The notes: a model not told the origin generated them from the sequence alone. Shown: positions 50,743-59,341, numbered from the stretch's first letter. The stretch is DNA of 64,000 bases from Oscillospiraceae bacterium (GCA_902766785.1 CACXEO010000085.1:1-64000); one strand, 5' to 3'. Numbers and translations: made by a program.

Positions 50743-52479
50743 ATGAAAGCAAACCGGCAGAGCTTTATCCACGGTGCGGCCATCTTGGCGGTATCGTTGG
50801 TCGTAGTAAAAATTCTTGGTCTGGTCTTTAAAATACCTTTAACGAACATTCTGGGCGGAATTGGCATGGGGTATTACAACACGGCTTTCATGCTTTTTTC
50901 GCCTGTTTTTTCTTTGGCAATCGGCGGGTTTCCAGCCGCCGTCGCAAAGATGATTGCGGAAAACTCTGCGCTGGGCAGGTATAGGGATGTCCGCAAAATT
51001 TTCCGTGTCTCAATGGGGCTTTACCTTGTAATGGGGCTTTTGGGAACGGCCATCATGGTCTTTGCGGCTGATTTTTTTGTCCATGCCGTCAAGAATACAA
51101 ACGCCTACTGGTCGGTGCTTGCCATAGCGCCCACCGTCTTGTTTGGCTGTATCATTTCCGCTTACCGGGGCTATTTTGAGGGGCTGTGTGACATGCGTCC
51201 CACCGCGGTCTCTCAAATTGTAGAGATGGCGGTAAAACTGGCGGCGGGGCTTGGGCTCGCCATCTGGGCAATGGCCTACGCACAGGAGCAGTTTGAGCTG
51301 ACGGGAATTGTCTTTGGGACGGTGGTGCGGGATCCGGGGCAGGTAGGGGCGGCGGCGCTGCCGTTTGCGGCGGCGGCCTCAGTGATTGGGGTCAGCATCA
51401 GCAATGTGGTCGGCGCCGGCTACCTGATGATCCGTTACCACCGCAACGACAGCATTACCCCGGCGCAGCGCAAGGCATCACCCCGGCCTGCCGGGGCGCG
51501 CTCCCTCCTTAAACAGCTGATTGTCATATCGTTCCCAATCTGCGTTGGCGGCTTTGTTCTGAACATCACCTCGCTGATCGACCTGCTTTCTATGATGAAC
51601 CGGCTCAACTACCTTGTACGGGAGCACAGCGCAGCCCTTCTTGAAGCATGCAACGGTGCAATTCCTGCCGGCATGGCCCTCACCGACCTGCCGAACTATC
51701 TCTATGGATGTTATACCGGTCTTGCCGTATCAATCTTCGGGATCATCCCAGCGATTGCCGGAGTCTTTGCAAAAAGCGCTTTGCCGAATATTGCTTCAAG
51801 CTGGGCGCGGGGGAACCGGGATTATACTCGGCGGAATATCGAACTGGTGATCCGGATTACCGCCCTTGTCACAGTACCTTCCGGAATCGGAATTTCAATT
51901 CTTTCTCATCCTATTTTATCGGTTTTATTTTCCTCCAGAGCGGAAGAAGTGAATATTGCAGTCCCTGTTTTGGCAATCATGGGAATAGGAGTTATATTCC
52001 AGGCGGGATCGCTGCTCTTGTTCAGCATCCTGCAGGCGTTAGGCTACGCCAAGCTTCCAGTACGCCATATGGCGGTCGGGGGCGCAGTGAAAATTGTACT
52101 CAATATGATCCTGATGTCTCTTCCGGCGCTTCATGTAAACGGCGCAGCGTTTTCTACAGCAGCCTGCTATCTCCTGATTTTTGTCCTGGAATTTTCAGCA
52201 CTTGCAAAGATAACAGGGATGAAATTTAACTTTTCCAATATTTTCCTGAGGCCTGTCGTCGCTGGTGGGATATGTGGAATTACGGCTCAAACGGCTTATT
52301 CGCTCCTGCTCCGCTGCTGCGGTAAAGGCCTGTCAGTGGCCTTTGCTGTGGGGATTTCTGCGGTTTTTTATATAATTGTTGCGGTTTGTATCAAGGCGGT
52401 TGAGAAAAGTGACCTCGAGATGATCCCAGGTGGGAAAAAAGTAGTAAAAGTACTTGAAAAAATGAAACTGATGCGGTAA
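50743..52479 (+). CDS. SpoVB/MurJ-type lipid flippase (MOP superfamily)
   Basis: A 578-residue protein with about 14 membrane spans, opening with SFIHGAAILAVSLVVVKILG, the typical SpoVB-family start. Family members flip lipid-linked peptidoglycan or polysaccharide precursors. SpoVB itself is needed for spore cortex, but Clostridia carry several paralogues, so a vegetative role (MurJ-like) is equally possible. GGGGGG precedes the ATG. Confidence 0.9.
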   Translation: MKANRQSFIHGAAILAVSLVVVKILGLVFKIPLTNILGGIGMGYYNTAFMLFSPVFSLAIGGFPAAVAKMIAENSALGRYRDVRKIFRVSMGLYLVMGLLGTAIMVFAADFFVHAVKNTNAYWSVLAIAPTVLFGCIISAYRGYFEGLCDMRPTAVSQIVEMAVKLAAGLGLAIWAMAYAQEQFELTGIVFGTVVRDPGQVGAAALPFAAAASVIGVSISNVVGAGYLMIRYHRNDSITPAQRKASPRPAGARSLLKQLIVISFPICVGGFVLNITSLIDLLSMMNRLNYLVREHSAALLEACNGAIPAGMALTDLPNYLYGCYTGLAVSIFGIIPAIAGVFAKSALPNIASSWARGNRDYTRRNIELVIRITALVTVPSGIGISILSHPILSVLFSSRAEEVNIAVPVLAIMGIGVIFQAGSLLLFSILQALGYAKLPVRHMAVGGAVKIVLNMILMSLPALHVNGAAFSTAACYLLIFVLEFSALAKITGMKFNFSNIFLRPVVAGGICGITAQTAYSLLLRCCGKGLSVAFAVGISAVFYIIVAVCIKAVEKSDLEMIPGGKKVVKVLEKMKLMR

Positions 52480-52524
52480 TATAGATACATAAGTTTTCAG
52501 GCTGTTGAAAGTTGGTGGTTAAGG

Positions 52525-53325
52525 GTGGATTTTGAATTTAAAGAAAGCTACCGGATCAGCGACCTGCTTCAGATTATGCGTATCCTCCGCGGGGAAGATG
52601 GCTGCCCTTGGGACAGGGAGCAGACCCACCAAAGCATCCGGCGGAATTTTATTGAGGAAACTTATGAGGTCGCCGAGGCGATTGACAACGGCAATACGGC
52701 GTTGCTTCTTGAAGAACTCGGTGACGTTCTGCTTCAGGTGGTATTTCATACGCAGATGGAAGCCGAACGGGGTGTATTTTCTTTTGACGATGTCTGCGAC
52801 GGTATTTGTAAAAAGCTGATTCTTCGGCATCCCCATATTTTTGGAGACGTCACGGCTGAAACATCAGATGAAGTCCTTAAGAATTGGGATGAAATAAAAA
52901 AACAGGAAAAGGGTCAGAAAACGCAGAGTGACGCAGTTCGTTCCGTTCCCAAAACGCTTCCGGCACTGATGCGCAGTGCGAAGGTTCAGCAAAGGGTGGC
53001 GAAAACGGGATTTGATTATCCTGAATTGTCTGACGCGCTGGGTGACCTTGAATCAGAGCTGATCGAACTTAAAGAGGCTGTTTTGAGTGGGGATCAGACA
53101 GCGGTGGATGAGGAATTTGGAGATTTACTGTTCAGCTGTGTCAACGTGTCCCGGTTCCTCCATTTAGATGCGGAGGAAAGCCTTACCCGTTCCACCGAAA
53201 AATTTATTTGCCGTTTTGCGGAAGTGGAAAAGCTGGCCAAACTCAACGGAACCGATATGAAGGCGGCTTCCCTGGATGAGCTCAATCTGCTTTGGGCACA
53301 GGCCAAAAAACAGGTCCAATCATAG
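52525..53325 (+). CDS. mazG: Nucleoside triphosphate pyrophosphohydrolase MazG
   Basis: A 266-residue protein with two MazG repeats: the first at LLQIMRILRGEDGCPWDREQTHQS with metal-binding EExxE in FIEETYEVAEAI, the second at KVAKTGFDYPELSDALGDLESELIELKEA with DEEFGDLLFS. It hydrolyses non-canonical and excess NTPs. The GTG 52525 start fits the family; the ribosome site is modest (TTAAGGG). It lies 42 bp before HU. Confidence 0.94.
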   Translation: MDFEFKESYRISDLLQIMRILRGEDGCPWDREQTHQSIRRNFIEETYEVAEAIDNGNTALLLEELGDVLLQVVFHTQMEAERGVFSFDDVCDGICKKLILRHPHIFGDVTAETSDEVLKNWDEIKKQEKGQKTQSDAVRSVPKTLPALMRSAKVQQRVAKTGFDYPELSDALGDLESELIELKEAVLSGDQTAVDEEFGDLLFSCVNVSRFLHLDAEESLTRSTEKFICRFAEVEKLAKLNGTDMKAASLDELNLLWAQAKKQVQS

Positions 53326-53367
53326 GCGTTTGCCTTTTGGATAATAAAAATACGGAGGTTTCAAAAA

Positions 53368-53643
53368 ATGACTAAGACCGATTTGATTAATTCCGTGGCT
53401 CAGAAAGCCGACATCTCTAAGAAAGACGCTGATAAAGCTGTCAGTGCAGTAATTGCTGCGATTTCTGACTCTCTGGTTGCAGGTGAAAAGGTTCAGCTGG
53501 TTGGTTTCGGCACCTTTGAGGTTCGTGACCGCGCTGCAAGAGAAGGTAAAAATCCCGCTACTGGTGAAAAAATTACCATTGCCGCTACAAAAGTTCCTGC
53601 TTTTAAAGCTGGTAAAGCTCTGAAAGACGCTGTTGCGAAATAA
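53368..53643 (+). CDS. hup: HU-type DNA-binding protein
   Basis: A 91-residue HU/IHF-family histone-like protein that bends and compacts DNA. It has [17 protein letters not shown] at the start, [23 protein letters not shown] with the DNA-intercalating Pro in the arm, and [14 protein letters not shown] at the end. ACGGAGG precedes the ATG. The codons are biased as in highly expressed genes. A run of tandem structured repeats follows the stop with no earlier terminator, so its mRNA probably carries them. Confidence 0.97.
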   Translation: MTKTDLINSVAQKADISKKDADKAVSAVIAAISDSLVAGEKVQLVGFGTFEVRDRAAREGKNPATGEKITIAATKVPAFKAGKALKDAVAK

Positions 53644-54038
53644 GAACCTCACGGCACATACGGAAGCGGAGCTTCCGGTGCCTGAGAGAACCTTGTTGCT
53701 CGCGTTCGTTCGCAAAAAGAACCTCACGCCGCATGCGCATGCAAAGTCTGCGGCGGCTGGGAGAACCTTGTTATTCGCTGGTGGCTCGTAATAAGAACCC
53801 GACCCATTAGCGCAATCGTAGATTGCGAATGGGTGCCCCCGGAACTTTATCGCCTCTGGTGATAAGAACTTCTCGGTATATTCCAAGCCCTTGCCCGGCA
53901 AGTTTTCGAATGACTGAGAGAATCTTGCCGCTTGCCTACGGCTGTAATATGAACTGGGTTTGTTTAATGCAAATAAAGCTTGCCAATGGGGCAGTTCAAG
54001 GGCTTGTTACCCGTGTCGGTAGGGTATTCCAATAATCA
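53642..54038 (+). repeat. Five degenerate tandem units, probable structured RNA, after HU
   Basis: Units start at 53642, 53717, 53793, 53864 and about 53949 (spacings 75, 76, 71, 85). Each begins AAGAAC (ATGAAC in the last). The first two carry GAGAACCTTGTT mid-unit, with decayed versions in the others. Each has a first hairpin whose sequence differs while pairing is kept: GGCAC/GTGCC plus CGGAAGC/GCTTCCG; CGCCGC/GCGGCG; ACCCATT/AATGGGT plus CGCAATC/GATTGCG; CTTGC/GCAAG. A second hairpin follows, for example TTATCGCC/GGTGATAA at 53847-53865. No long frame covers it. A terminator closes the array. Probably a long 3' part of the HU transcript or a processed RNA. Confidence 0.7.
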
Positions 54039-54040
54039 GA

Positions 54041-54068
54041 GGGCCGTGCTTGAGCACAGCCCTTTTTT
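54041..54068 (+). terminator. Terminator after the tandem repeats
   Basis: GGGCCGTGCT / AGCACAGCCC stem with one mismatch and TG loop, followed by six T. Confidence 0.88.
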
Positions 54069-54121
54069 CCTTTATAGGCGGTGGTGCCGCTTTAATTGTG
54101 TTGTGATAGAAAGGGTAGTTT

Positions 54122-54364
54122 ATGAGACTGGATAAGTATTTGAAGATTGTCCGCCTGATTAAGCGCCGCACGGTCGCAAATGAAGCGTGTGACGCGGGTA
54201 AAATTGTGGTGAATGGAAAGGTTGCCCGTGCTTCTTATGATGTAAAGACGGGTGATATTATTGAGATTAATATGGGTTCCACTCCGCTGAAGGTAAAGGT
54301 TGTAAAAGTCAGCGAGTATGTAAAGAAGGAAGATGCCTCTGAGCATTACGAGGTTATTGGGTAA
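54122..54364 (+). CDS. rqcP: S4-domain RNA-binding protein, RqcP/HslR type
   Basis: An 80-residue S4 protein: MRLDKYLKIVRLIKRRTVAN, the DAGKIVVNG core and DIIEINMG. In B. subtilis the orthologue (YlmH-type/YabO, RqcP) works with RqcH on stalled 50S subunits. It sits in the yabO-yabP-yabQ-divIC-yabR order of Firmicutes, which supports the assignment. GAAAGGG precedes the ATG. Confidence 0.92.
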   Translation: MRLDKYLKIVRLIKRRTVANEACDAGKIVVNGKVARASYDVKTGDIIEINMGSTPLKVKVVKVSEYVKKEDASEHYEVIG

Positions 54365-54371
54365 AAATTTG

Positions 54372-54397
54372 AAAAAGCGGCCTTAAGGCCGCTTTTT
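54372..54397 (+). terminator. Terminator after rqcP
   Basis: Palindrome AAAAAGCGGCC / GGCCGCTTTTT with TTAA centre. Confidence 0.88.
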
Positions 54398-54554
54398 ATT
54401 TGAAATTTTTCTGGAACGGACCTGGACGTTTTCTTGGCATCCTGCCATATTCTTTTAAAAAAGGAAATTAAAACGGTAGACAAAACTATGTCCTGCGTTC
54501 AGCCTGTAATAAAAAATGGCACTGAAGAATAGATATTAAAGCAAGTAATTTGCA

Positions 54555-54639
54555 CTGTCCGTTGCCTGAGGTCATGGTGCGCTGCTGGAAGGCAGCGTGG
54601 ATAACCGGACGATCAGGCAAAGAAAGGGCAGAGCTGTCC
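54555..54639 (+). ncRNA. Candidate structured leader upstream of yabP
   Basis: In a 320-bp gap, TTGCCTGA (54562-54569) pairs with TCAGGCAA (54613-54620), enclosing CGCTGC/GCAGCG (54580-54597). GTCCG (54557-54561) can pair with CGGAC (54606-54610), crossing the first helix as a pseudoknot, and a second GTCCGG (54635-54640) competes for the same CCGGAC. The mutually exclusive pairing is riboswitch-like. It matches no class I can name, and chance structure is not excluded. Confidence 0.45.
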
Positions 54640-54685
54640 GGCGGGATACTTGTCGAAGGCAATATTGAATAAGGTGGTGTCAGGG

Positions 54686-54964
54686 GTGGAAGAAAAAACG
54701 CAGATGAAGCTTCCCCACAACGTGGTTTTAGAAGACCGGAAACATTTAAGCATCTCCGGCGTGATGGACATTGACAATTTTGACGAACAGACGGCAGTGG
54801 TTTATACGCAAATGGGGGAGTTGACCATTAAAGGGTATGACTTACATGTTAGTAAGCTCAATGTAGAAACCGGGGAGCTTTCTATGGACGGGGAAATATG
54901 GTCTATGACCTATACCGAGGTGCAGAAAAAAAACGGGGGAATGCTGTCAAAGCTGTTCCGGTAA
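54686..54964 (+). CDS. yabP: Sporulation protein YabP
   Basis: A 92-residue YabP: KLPHNVVLEDRKHLSISGVMDIDNFDEQT is diagnostic. It is a sporulation protein made in the mother cell in B. subtilis, with a role in cortex or spore assembly alongside YabQ. I chose GTG 54686 because AAGGTGG is eight bases upstream and MEEK... is the family start; the TTG at 54650 would add twelve unmatched residues. Confidence 0.92.
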   Translation: MEEKTQMKLPHNVVLEDRKHLSISGVMDIDNFDEQTAVVYTQMGELTIKGYDLHVSKLNVETGELSMDGEIWSMTYTEVQKKNGGMLSKLFR

Positions 54965-54979
54965 CGGGGTGGCGGTAAC

Positions 54980-55516
54980 ATGATAGTAACACTTTCCGAG
55001 CAAACCCTTATTTTTCTCTGCTCCTGTCTTTTTGGTGTTTTGCTGAGCTGCTATTTTGACCTCTTCCGGGTTGTAAGATTGATCTGCGGAAACCGTAAGA
55101 CGGTAACACTGGTCTGCGACCTCCTCTTTTTTCTATCCGGAACGCTGTTCACGTACCTGTTTTTTGTTCGTTTTTGTTCGGGGCAGATTCGTATCTACGG
55201 TTTAATTGGTGAGCTGCTTGGTTTTTTGCTCTGCCATTTTTCGGTCAGTGCCCTTTTCATGCGGCTAGCCGTGTTTATTGTGCGGATTGTAAGGCGCTTT
55301 TTGCGGCTGCTTGCCCGGCCGTGGCTCGCCCTTTTCCGCTTTTTTAGGAAAAAGTTTCAAAAAAGCCGTGCCGCAAGGGCCGAAAAACAGGAAAAACGCA
55401 AAAAAAATCTTGAAAACAGCTTGCAACCGCATAGGAATGTGGTGTATAATTTACTAAAGTTGTACCGAAAAAAATCAAAGAAGGAGGATGCCGTTCGTGA
55501 AAAAGAAGGGGACTAG
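54980..55516 (+). CDS. yabQ: Spore cortex biosynthesis protein YabQ
   Basis: A 178-residue membrane protein with about three to four spans in its first 110 residues and a basic Lys/Arg-rich cytoplasmic tail. FGVLLSCYFDLFRVVR near the start is typical of YabQ, needed for spore cortex in B. subtilis. It follows yabP by 15 bp and overlaps the divIC start region by 20 bases. Confidence 0.9.
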   Translation: MIVTLSEQTLIFLCSCLFGVLLSCYFDLFRVVRLICGNRKTVTLVCDLLFFLSGTLFTYLFFVRFCSGQIRIYGLIGELLGFLLCHFSVSALFMRLAVFIVRIVRRFLRLLARPWLALFRFFRKKFQKSRAARAEKQEKRKKNLENSLQPHRNVVYNLLKLYRKKSKKEDAVREKEGD

Positions 55517-55790
55517 GAAACATAAAAGTGTTTTTCTGCGGCTGGCGCTAATTGGCTTTTTGTGTTACGGCGTGGTTTCTTTTTTCATGCTTCAGATGGA
55601 TCTTGCGCAAAAAGACCAGGAGCTTCAGGAAATCAATCAAAAAATCCAAATGCAGAAGCAGACAAATCAGGAGCTTAAAACCATGTTGGGCGAAGAACAT
55701 TACAGTGAGTATATTGCGCGCGTTGCACGGGAAAAACTTGGCTATGTATACCCCGACGAACGGATCTTTGTGGATGTTTCCGGCAGCTGA
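55497..55790 (+). CDS. divIC: Septum formation initiator DivIC/FtsB-like
   Basis: A 97-residue bitopic protein: basic N-terminus, one span (about 12-30), then a coiled coil (LAQKDQELQEINQKIQMQKQ) and the conserved YIARVAREKLGYVYPDERIF. It belongs to the divisome with FtsL and DivIB. GTG 55497 lies ten bases after AAGGAGG; the ATG at 55488 touches that site. Confidence 0.9.
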   Translation: MKKKGTRKHKSVFLRLALIGFLCYGVVSFFMLQMDLAQKDQELQEINQKIQMQKQTNQELKTMLGEEHYSEYIARVAREKLGYVYPDERIFVDVSGS

Positions 55791-55824
55791 TTGTGCTGAA
55801 TCTTAAGGAGGAACTAATTTTTTT

Positions 55825-56256
55825 ATGCAGCTTGAAGTTGGAAAAATTGTCGAGGGTAAAGTAACCGGCATTACGAAATTCGGCGCTTTTGTCGACTTGG
55901 GAGAAGGAAAAACCGGGATGGTTCACATCTCTGAGGTCGCTTCCAGTTATGTAAAAGAAATCACTGATTTTGTGAAGGAAAACGACGTGGTCAAGGTTGT
56001 TATCCTGAGCATTGCTGAGGATGGTAAGATTGCTTTGTCCATGAAGCGCGCCCAGCCGGCAAAGCCGCAGCAGAACCGTCCAGCTCCCCGTGCGGATTTT
56101 CGCTCAAATGAGTGGTCTCCTAAAAAGACGCAGAGCAACCTCTCTTTTGAAGATATGATGACGAAGTTTAAACAGTCGAGTGACGAAAAAATGTCCGACC
56201 TGAAACGGACAATGGATGGAAAGCGCGGTTCCTATTCCCGCCGCGGTTCAAAGTGA
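55825..56256 (+). CDS. S1 domain RNA-binding protein, YabR-like
   Basis: A 143-residue protein: an S1 domain (residues 1-75, EGKVTGITKFGAFVDLGEGKTGMVHISEV) and a basic, low-complexity tail. It resembles YabR and general stress protein 13, whose binding targets are unknown. AAGGAGG precedes the ATG. It ends the yab operon with a strong terminator. Confidence 0.93.
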   Translation: MQLEVGKIVEGKVTGITKFGAFVDLGEGKTGMVHISEVASSYVKEITDFVKENDVVKVVILSIAEDGKIALSMKRAQPAKPQQNRPAPRADFRSNEWSPKKTQSNLSFEDMMTKFKQSSDEKMSDLKRTMDGKRGSYSRRGSK

Positions 56257-56262
56257 GTCGAA

Positions 56263-56298
56263 ACAAAGGCCTGAACATTGTTCAGGCCTTTGTTTTTT
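56263..56298 (+). terminator. Terminator of the yabP-yabQ-divIC-yabR operon
   Basis: Stem ACAAAGGCCTGAA / TTCAGGCCTTTGT around a CATTG loop, then six T. Confidence 0.92.
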
Positions 56299-56454
56299 GG
56301 AAAAGTGGGGAATTTTTACCCGTTTTATAGCATTTTTGAGCTATATATCCAATCTATAAGCAATTATCAAATGTAAGTTTACAGTTATTTCATCATTTTA
56401 TGCCCTCTATCGGGTAAAATATTTATTAACGTGACCATGAAATGAGGGCGTTTT

Positions 56455-57345
56455 TTGTTTGGATATGTTCGGCCGTTCAAGCCTGAGCTTAAAATAAACG
56501 AATTCGATACCTATAAGGGAATATACTGTGGCCTTTGCAAACAACTGGGTAGAGAATACGGCCAGTTTTCCCGGATGACCTTGAGTTACGATTTTGCATT
56601 TCTCGCCATGCTTTCCCTGGCGGTTCATGAAACGGGGGGGCGTTTTGAGCGGCAGGTTTGCGCGGCGCATCCCTTGAAGAAAAAGCCGTGCCTTTGTTGC
56701 TGTGACGACCTTTCCTTTGTGGCCGCCTGCGCTATGGCAATGCTTTACTATAAATGGAAAGATAACCTCGTGGACAGCGGTTTTTGGAAACGCGTTTTCT
56801 ACCGGATGACCGGTTTTCCTGCCAGGCGGGCTTACAGAAAAGCTGTAAAAAATTATCCGGTTCTGGAAGAAATTATGGAGACGACGATTGCCAAACAGCA
56901 GGAAACGGAAAAAACTTTAAACTGTACCATTGATATGGCAGCAGAGGCTTCTTCCCGTGCGTTGGCGCTTATTTTTGAACAACTGACTGATGATGAGAAA
57001 CAAAAAAAGGTCCTGCACCGGTTCGGTTTTCTGCTCGGGCGCTGGATTTATTTGATTGACGCGCTGGATGATTTGAAAGACGACTGGAAAAGCGGGAGTT
57101 TTAACCCTCTTTTAATTTGGGCAAAAGAGGCTGCCGCCGGAGCGGATCACCCGGAAGAGGCCACAAAACGTTACGCCGAAGGGCTCATCAATGTAACGCA
57201 TGGGGAAATGGCACTTGCTTTTGAACTGATTGAAATAAACCGGTACAAATCAATTTTGGATAATATCCTTTACCTGGGGCTTCCCTCGGTGAAAAAACAG
57301 GTATTGTCTCATGGGAGGAACAAACAGAATGACGGATCCCTATAA
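56455..57345 (+). CDS. DUF5685-like protein
   Basis: A 296-residue protein beginning MFGYVRPFKPELKINEF and YKGIYCGLCKQLGREYG, with a Cys cluster (KKKPCLCCCDDLSF) and an all-helical body (LIDALDDLKDDWKSG resembles prenyl-synthase-like Asp-rich helices). This is the DUF5685 pattern in Clostridia, of unknown function. The TTG start follows GAGGGCG. It overlaps the dnaJ-like gene by 17 bases. Confidence 0.8.
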   Translation: MFGYVRPFKPELKINEFDTYKGIYCGLCKQLGREYGQFSRMTLSYDFAFLAMLSLAVHETGGRFERQVCAAHPLKKKPCLCCCDDLSFVAACAMAMLYYKWKDNLVDSGFWKRVFYRMTGFPARRAYRKAVKNYPVLEEIMETTIAKQQETEKTLNCTIDMAAEASSRALALIFEQLTDDEKQKKVLHRFGFLLGRWIYLIDALDDLKDDWKSGSFNPLLIWAKEAAAGADHPEEATKRYAEGLINVTHGEMALAFELIEINRYKSILDNILYLGLPSVKKQVLSHGRNKQNDGSL

Positions 57346-57964
57346 GGTGTTAGGCGTTTCTCCAAGCGCCTCAACCGAGGAGATCAAAAACGCCTATAAG
57401 CAGTTGGCAAAAAAATACCATCCTGATAATTATGCCGCAAGCCCTCTTGAAGAGGTGGCCAATGAAAAAATGGCGGAAGTGAACGAGGCGTACGATCAGA
57501 TTATGAACGAACGCCGCGCTTCCGGTGACCGCGCTAATTCTTCTGCCGGAGGGCAGCAGTATTCCGGAGCGGCCGGATCGTCCTACCCGGATATACGCCG
57601 GCTGATCATGCAGAACCGTTTTGAAGAAGCGGAGATGCTTCTCGACGGTGTTCCGGTCGCAAAACGCGACGCCGAGTGGCATTTCTTAAAAGGCAGCGTT
57701 TTTTATTCCCGCGGCTGGCTGGATGACGCAATGGCACATTTTTCTTCGGCCTGCCAGATGAATCCGAACAATCCCGAATACCGAGCGGCGTATCAGCGTA
57801 TGATGTGGCAGAAGCAAGGTAATATGGGCGGCAGTGCGAATGGCCAGTACCGGATGCCCAACCAGAATGTCGGCGGATGCAGCGCGTGTGACTGTTGTTC
57901 AGGGCTGATTTGTACCGACTGTTGCTGCGAATGTATGGGCGGAGACTGTATTCCGTGTTGTTAA
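57329..57964 (+). CDS. DnaJ-domain protein with TPR-like and Cys-rich C-terminal regions
   Basis: A 211-residue protein: J domain (1-66) with KYHPDNYA, the HPD motif that stimulates DnaK; a linker; a TPR-like segment (AEWHFLKGSVFYSRGWLDDAMAHF); and a Cys-rich tail (about 16 residues of CxxC type). It lacks the DnaJ G/F and zinc-finger order, so it is a dedicated co-chaperone, perhaps for its operon partners. ATG 57329 follows GGGAGG; the ATG at 57311 overlaps that site. Confidence 0.88.
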   Translation: MTDPYKVLGVSPSASTEEIKNAYKQLAKKYHPDNYAASPLEEVANEKMAEVNEAYDQIMNERRASGDRANSSAGGQQYSGAAGSSYPDIRRLIMQNRFEEAEMLLDGVPVAKRDAEWHFLKGSVFYSRGWLDDAMAHFSSACQMNPNNPEYRAAYQRMMWQKQGNMGGSANGQYRMPNQNVGGCSACDCCSGLICTDCCCECMGGDCIPCC

Positions 57965-57976
57965 GGGGGAGCTTTT

Positions 57977-58528
57977 GTGAGTAAGACCTTCCGGATTGCC
58001 TTTGGCGGTATTATTTCAGCGCTTTGTATTGTCCTTTTGTTATGTACGGGGCTGTTTCCTTTTGCGACGGTCGCACTGCCCGCAGTTGCAGGAGTTATGA
58101 TGATCCCGGTTGTCGTAGAACTTGGCGCAAAGTGGGCCTACCTGGTATACGCGGTGGTGGCTGCGGTGTCGTTTTTCGTAACGCCGGAACCGGCCGCAAT
58201 GCTGATGTTCGTTTTCTTTTTTGGATATTACCCAATTGTGAAATCCTCCATAGAGCGGATTCATAAAAATATGCTCGAATGGGCCATGAAATTTTTGATC
58301 GTCAACGTGGCGCTGGTTGTCTTGTTTCTCCTCGCCCGCTGGATATTCGGCTTGGATGTAGTGTTGCCTGATATTCAAATGTTTGGCAAATTCACCTTTT
58401 TGGCATTGTGGCTTGCTGCAAATATCGTGTTTCTGGTTTACGACCTTGCTCTTACCCGGCTTGCCGGCGGATATATCGGATGGTTCAAGCCAAAGTATAT
58501 GGATAGACTCAGGAGGCATAGGCGGTAA
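57977..58528 (+). CDS. Multi-span membrane protein of unknown function
   Basis: A 183-residue protein with about five hydrophobic segments and a basic end (RLRRHRR). It starts with a GTG (MSKTFRIAFGGIISALC) after AAGGGGGAG, 12 bp behind the DnaJ gene. The opening resembles ECF-transporter S components and YybS-like proteins, but I cannot assign it. The three genes DUF5685-dnaJ-this appear to form one operon. Confidence 0.78.
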   Translation: MSKTFRIAFGGIISALCIVLLLCTGLFPFATVALPAVAGVMMIPVVVELGAKWAYLVYAVVAAVSFFVTPEPAAMLMFVFFFGYYPIVKSSIERIHKNMLEWAMKFLIVNVALVVLFLLARWIFGLDVVLPDIQMFGKFTFLALWLAANIVFLVYDLALTRLAGGYIGWFKPKYMDRLRRHRR

Positions 58529-58579
58529 TATTTCCTAAAATTTTTCATTTTAGTTTTTTGAGCTTTTACAAATTCGTAC

Positions 58580-58608
58580 TGGACAAATTGCCAGGAAATG
58601 TGTATAAT
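58580..58608 (+). promoter_or_regulatory. Sigma-A promoter of the pyr operon
   Basis: TGGACA (58580-58585), 17-bp spacer, TATAAT (58603-58608). Confidence 0.8.
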
Positions 58609-58651
58609 AAAAATCAAGGATTTTAGTGTGCCTGTGGTAAAAAGCGAATTT

Positions 58652-58693
58652 GACAACCTTTAAGTTGGTCCTGTGAGGCTGACAAGGCGGTCT
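58652..58693 (+). promoter_or_regulatory. PyrR-binding loop in the pyr leader
   Basis: GTCCTGTGAGGCT (58668-58680), in a hairpin flanked by AACCTT and AAGG, matches the PyrR-binding consensus. UMP-loaded PyrR binding favours the downstream terminator. Confidence 0.88.
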
Positions 58694-58747
58694 GCTCATC
58701 AATATAATACATACGGCAAGGAGCCGGTGTATCTGTGAAGGTAGAGT

Positions 58748-58782
58748 AACCAAACTGTCAGTATGGACAGTTTGGTTTTTTG
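58748..58782 (+). terminator. Attenuator terminator of the pyr leader
   Basis: Stem AACCAAACTGTC (58748-58759) / GACAGTTTGGTT (58766-58777) with T-tail, 20 bp before pyrR. Confidence 0.9.
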
Positions 58783-58801
58783 TTTTTGAAAGGGTGGGGT
58801 A

Positions 58802-59341
58802 ATGACTCAGAAAGCTGTTATCATGGATGATAAAGCAATGCAGCGTGCGGTCGCCAGAATTTCTTATGAAATCATTGAGCGCAATAAGGGAGTGGGGAAT
58901 CTCTGTATTGTGGGGATCATGCGCCGCGGCGTCAACCTGGCCCAGCGCATTGCCGCTAAAATAGAAGAGGTGGAGGGTAAGAAGATCCCTCTGGGGATTC
59001 TGGATATCACCCCCCACCGTGATGACCGGGAAACAGCTCCTGATTATCAAGACCGAACCGATCTCCCTTTTGAAGTTGCTTTTAAAAAAATTGTACTGGT
59101 CGATGATGTGGTTTATACCGGGCGAAGCGTACGTGCCGCAATTGACGCGCTGATGGAAAAGGGCAGGCCGCAGAGCATCCAGTTTGCAGTGCTGGTTGAC
59201 CGCGGGCACCGGGAACTCCCTATCCGGGCGGATTTTATTGGAAAAAATGTGCCGACTTCGAGCGAGGAGCAGGTTGTTGTCCGGGTGAGAGAAATTGACG
59301 GGGAAGACCAGGTCGCAATTTTAGAGGGGGAAAGCCGATGA
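58802..59341 (+). CDS. pyrR: Bifunctional pyr operon regulator/uracil phosphoribosyltransferase
   Basis: A 179-residue PyrR with the PRPP-binding motif VLVDDVVYTGRSVRA near residue 99 and IVGIMRRGVNLA. It senses UMP and attenuates the operon through the leader above. The following gene overlaps by four bases (ATGA). Confidence 0.96.
   Translation: MTQKAVIMDDKAMQRAVARISYEIIERNKGVGNLCIVGIMRRGVNLAQRIAAKIEEVEGKKIPLGILDITPHRDDRETAPDYQDRTDLPFEVAFKKIVLVDDVVYTGRSVRAAIDALMEKGRPQSIQFAVLVDRGHRELPIRADFIGKNVPTSSEEQVVVRVREIDGEDQVAILEGESR

Noticed and set aside
53642..54038. CRISPR array after HU
   Set aside because: The repeated part is short and degenerate, unit length drifts, the variable parts are self-complementary hairpins, and no cas gene is near.
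54541..54640. SRP RNA (GGAAG loop next to a GC-rich stem)
   Set aside because: The SRP domain IV asymmetric loop sequences are absent; only the loop looks similar.
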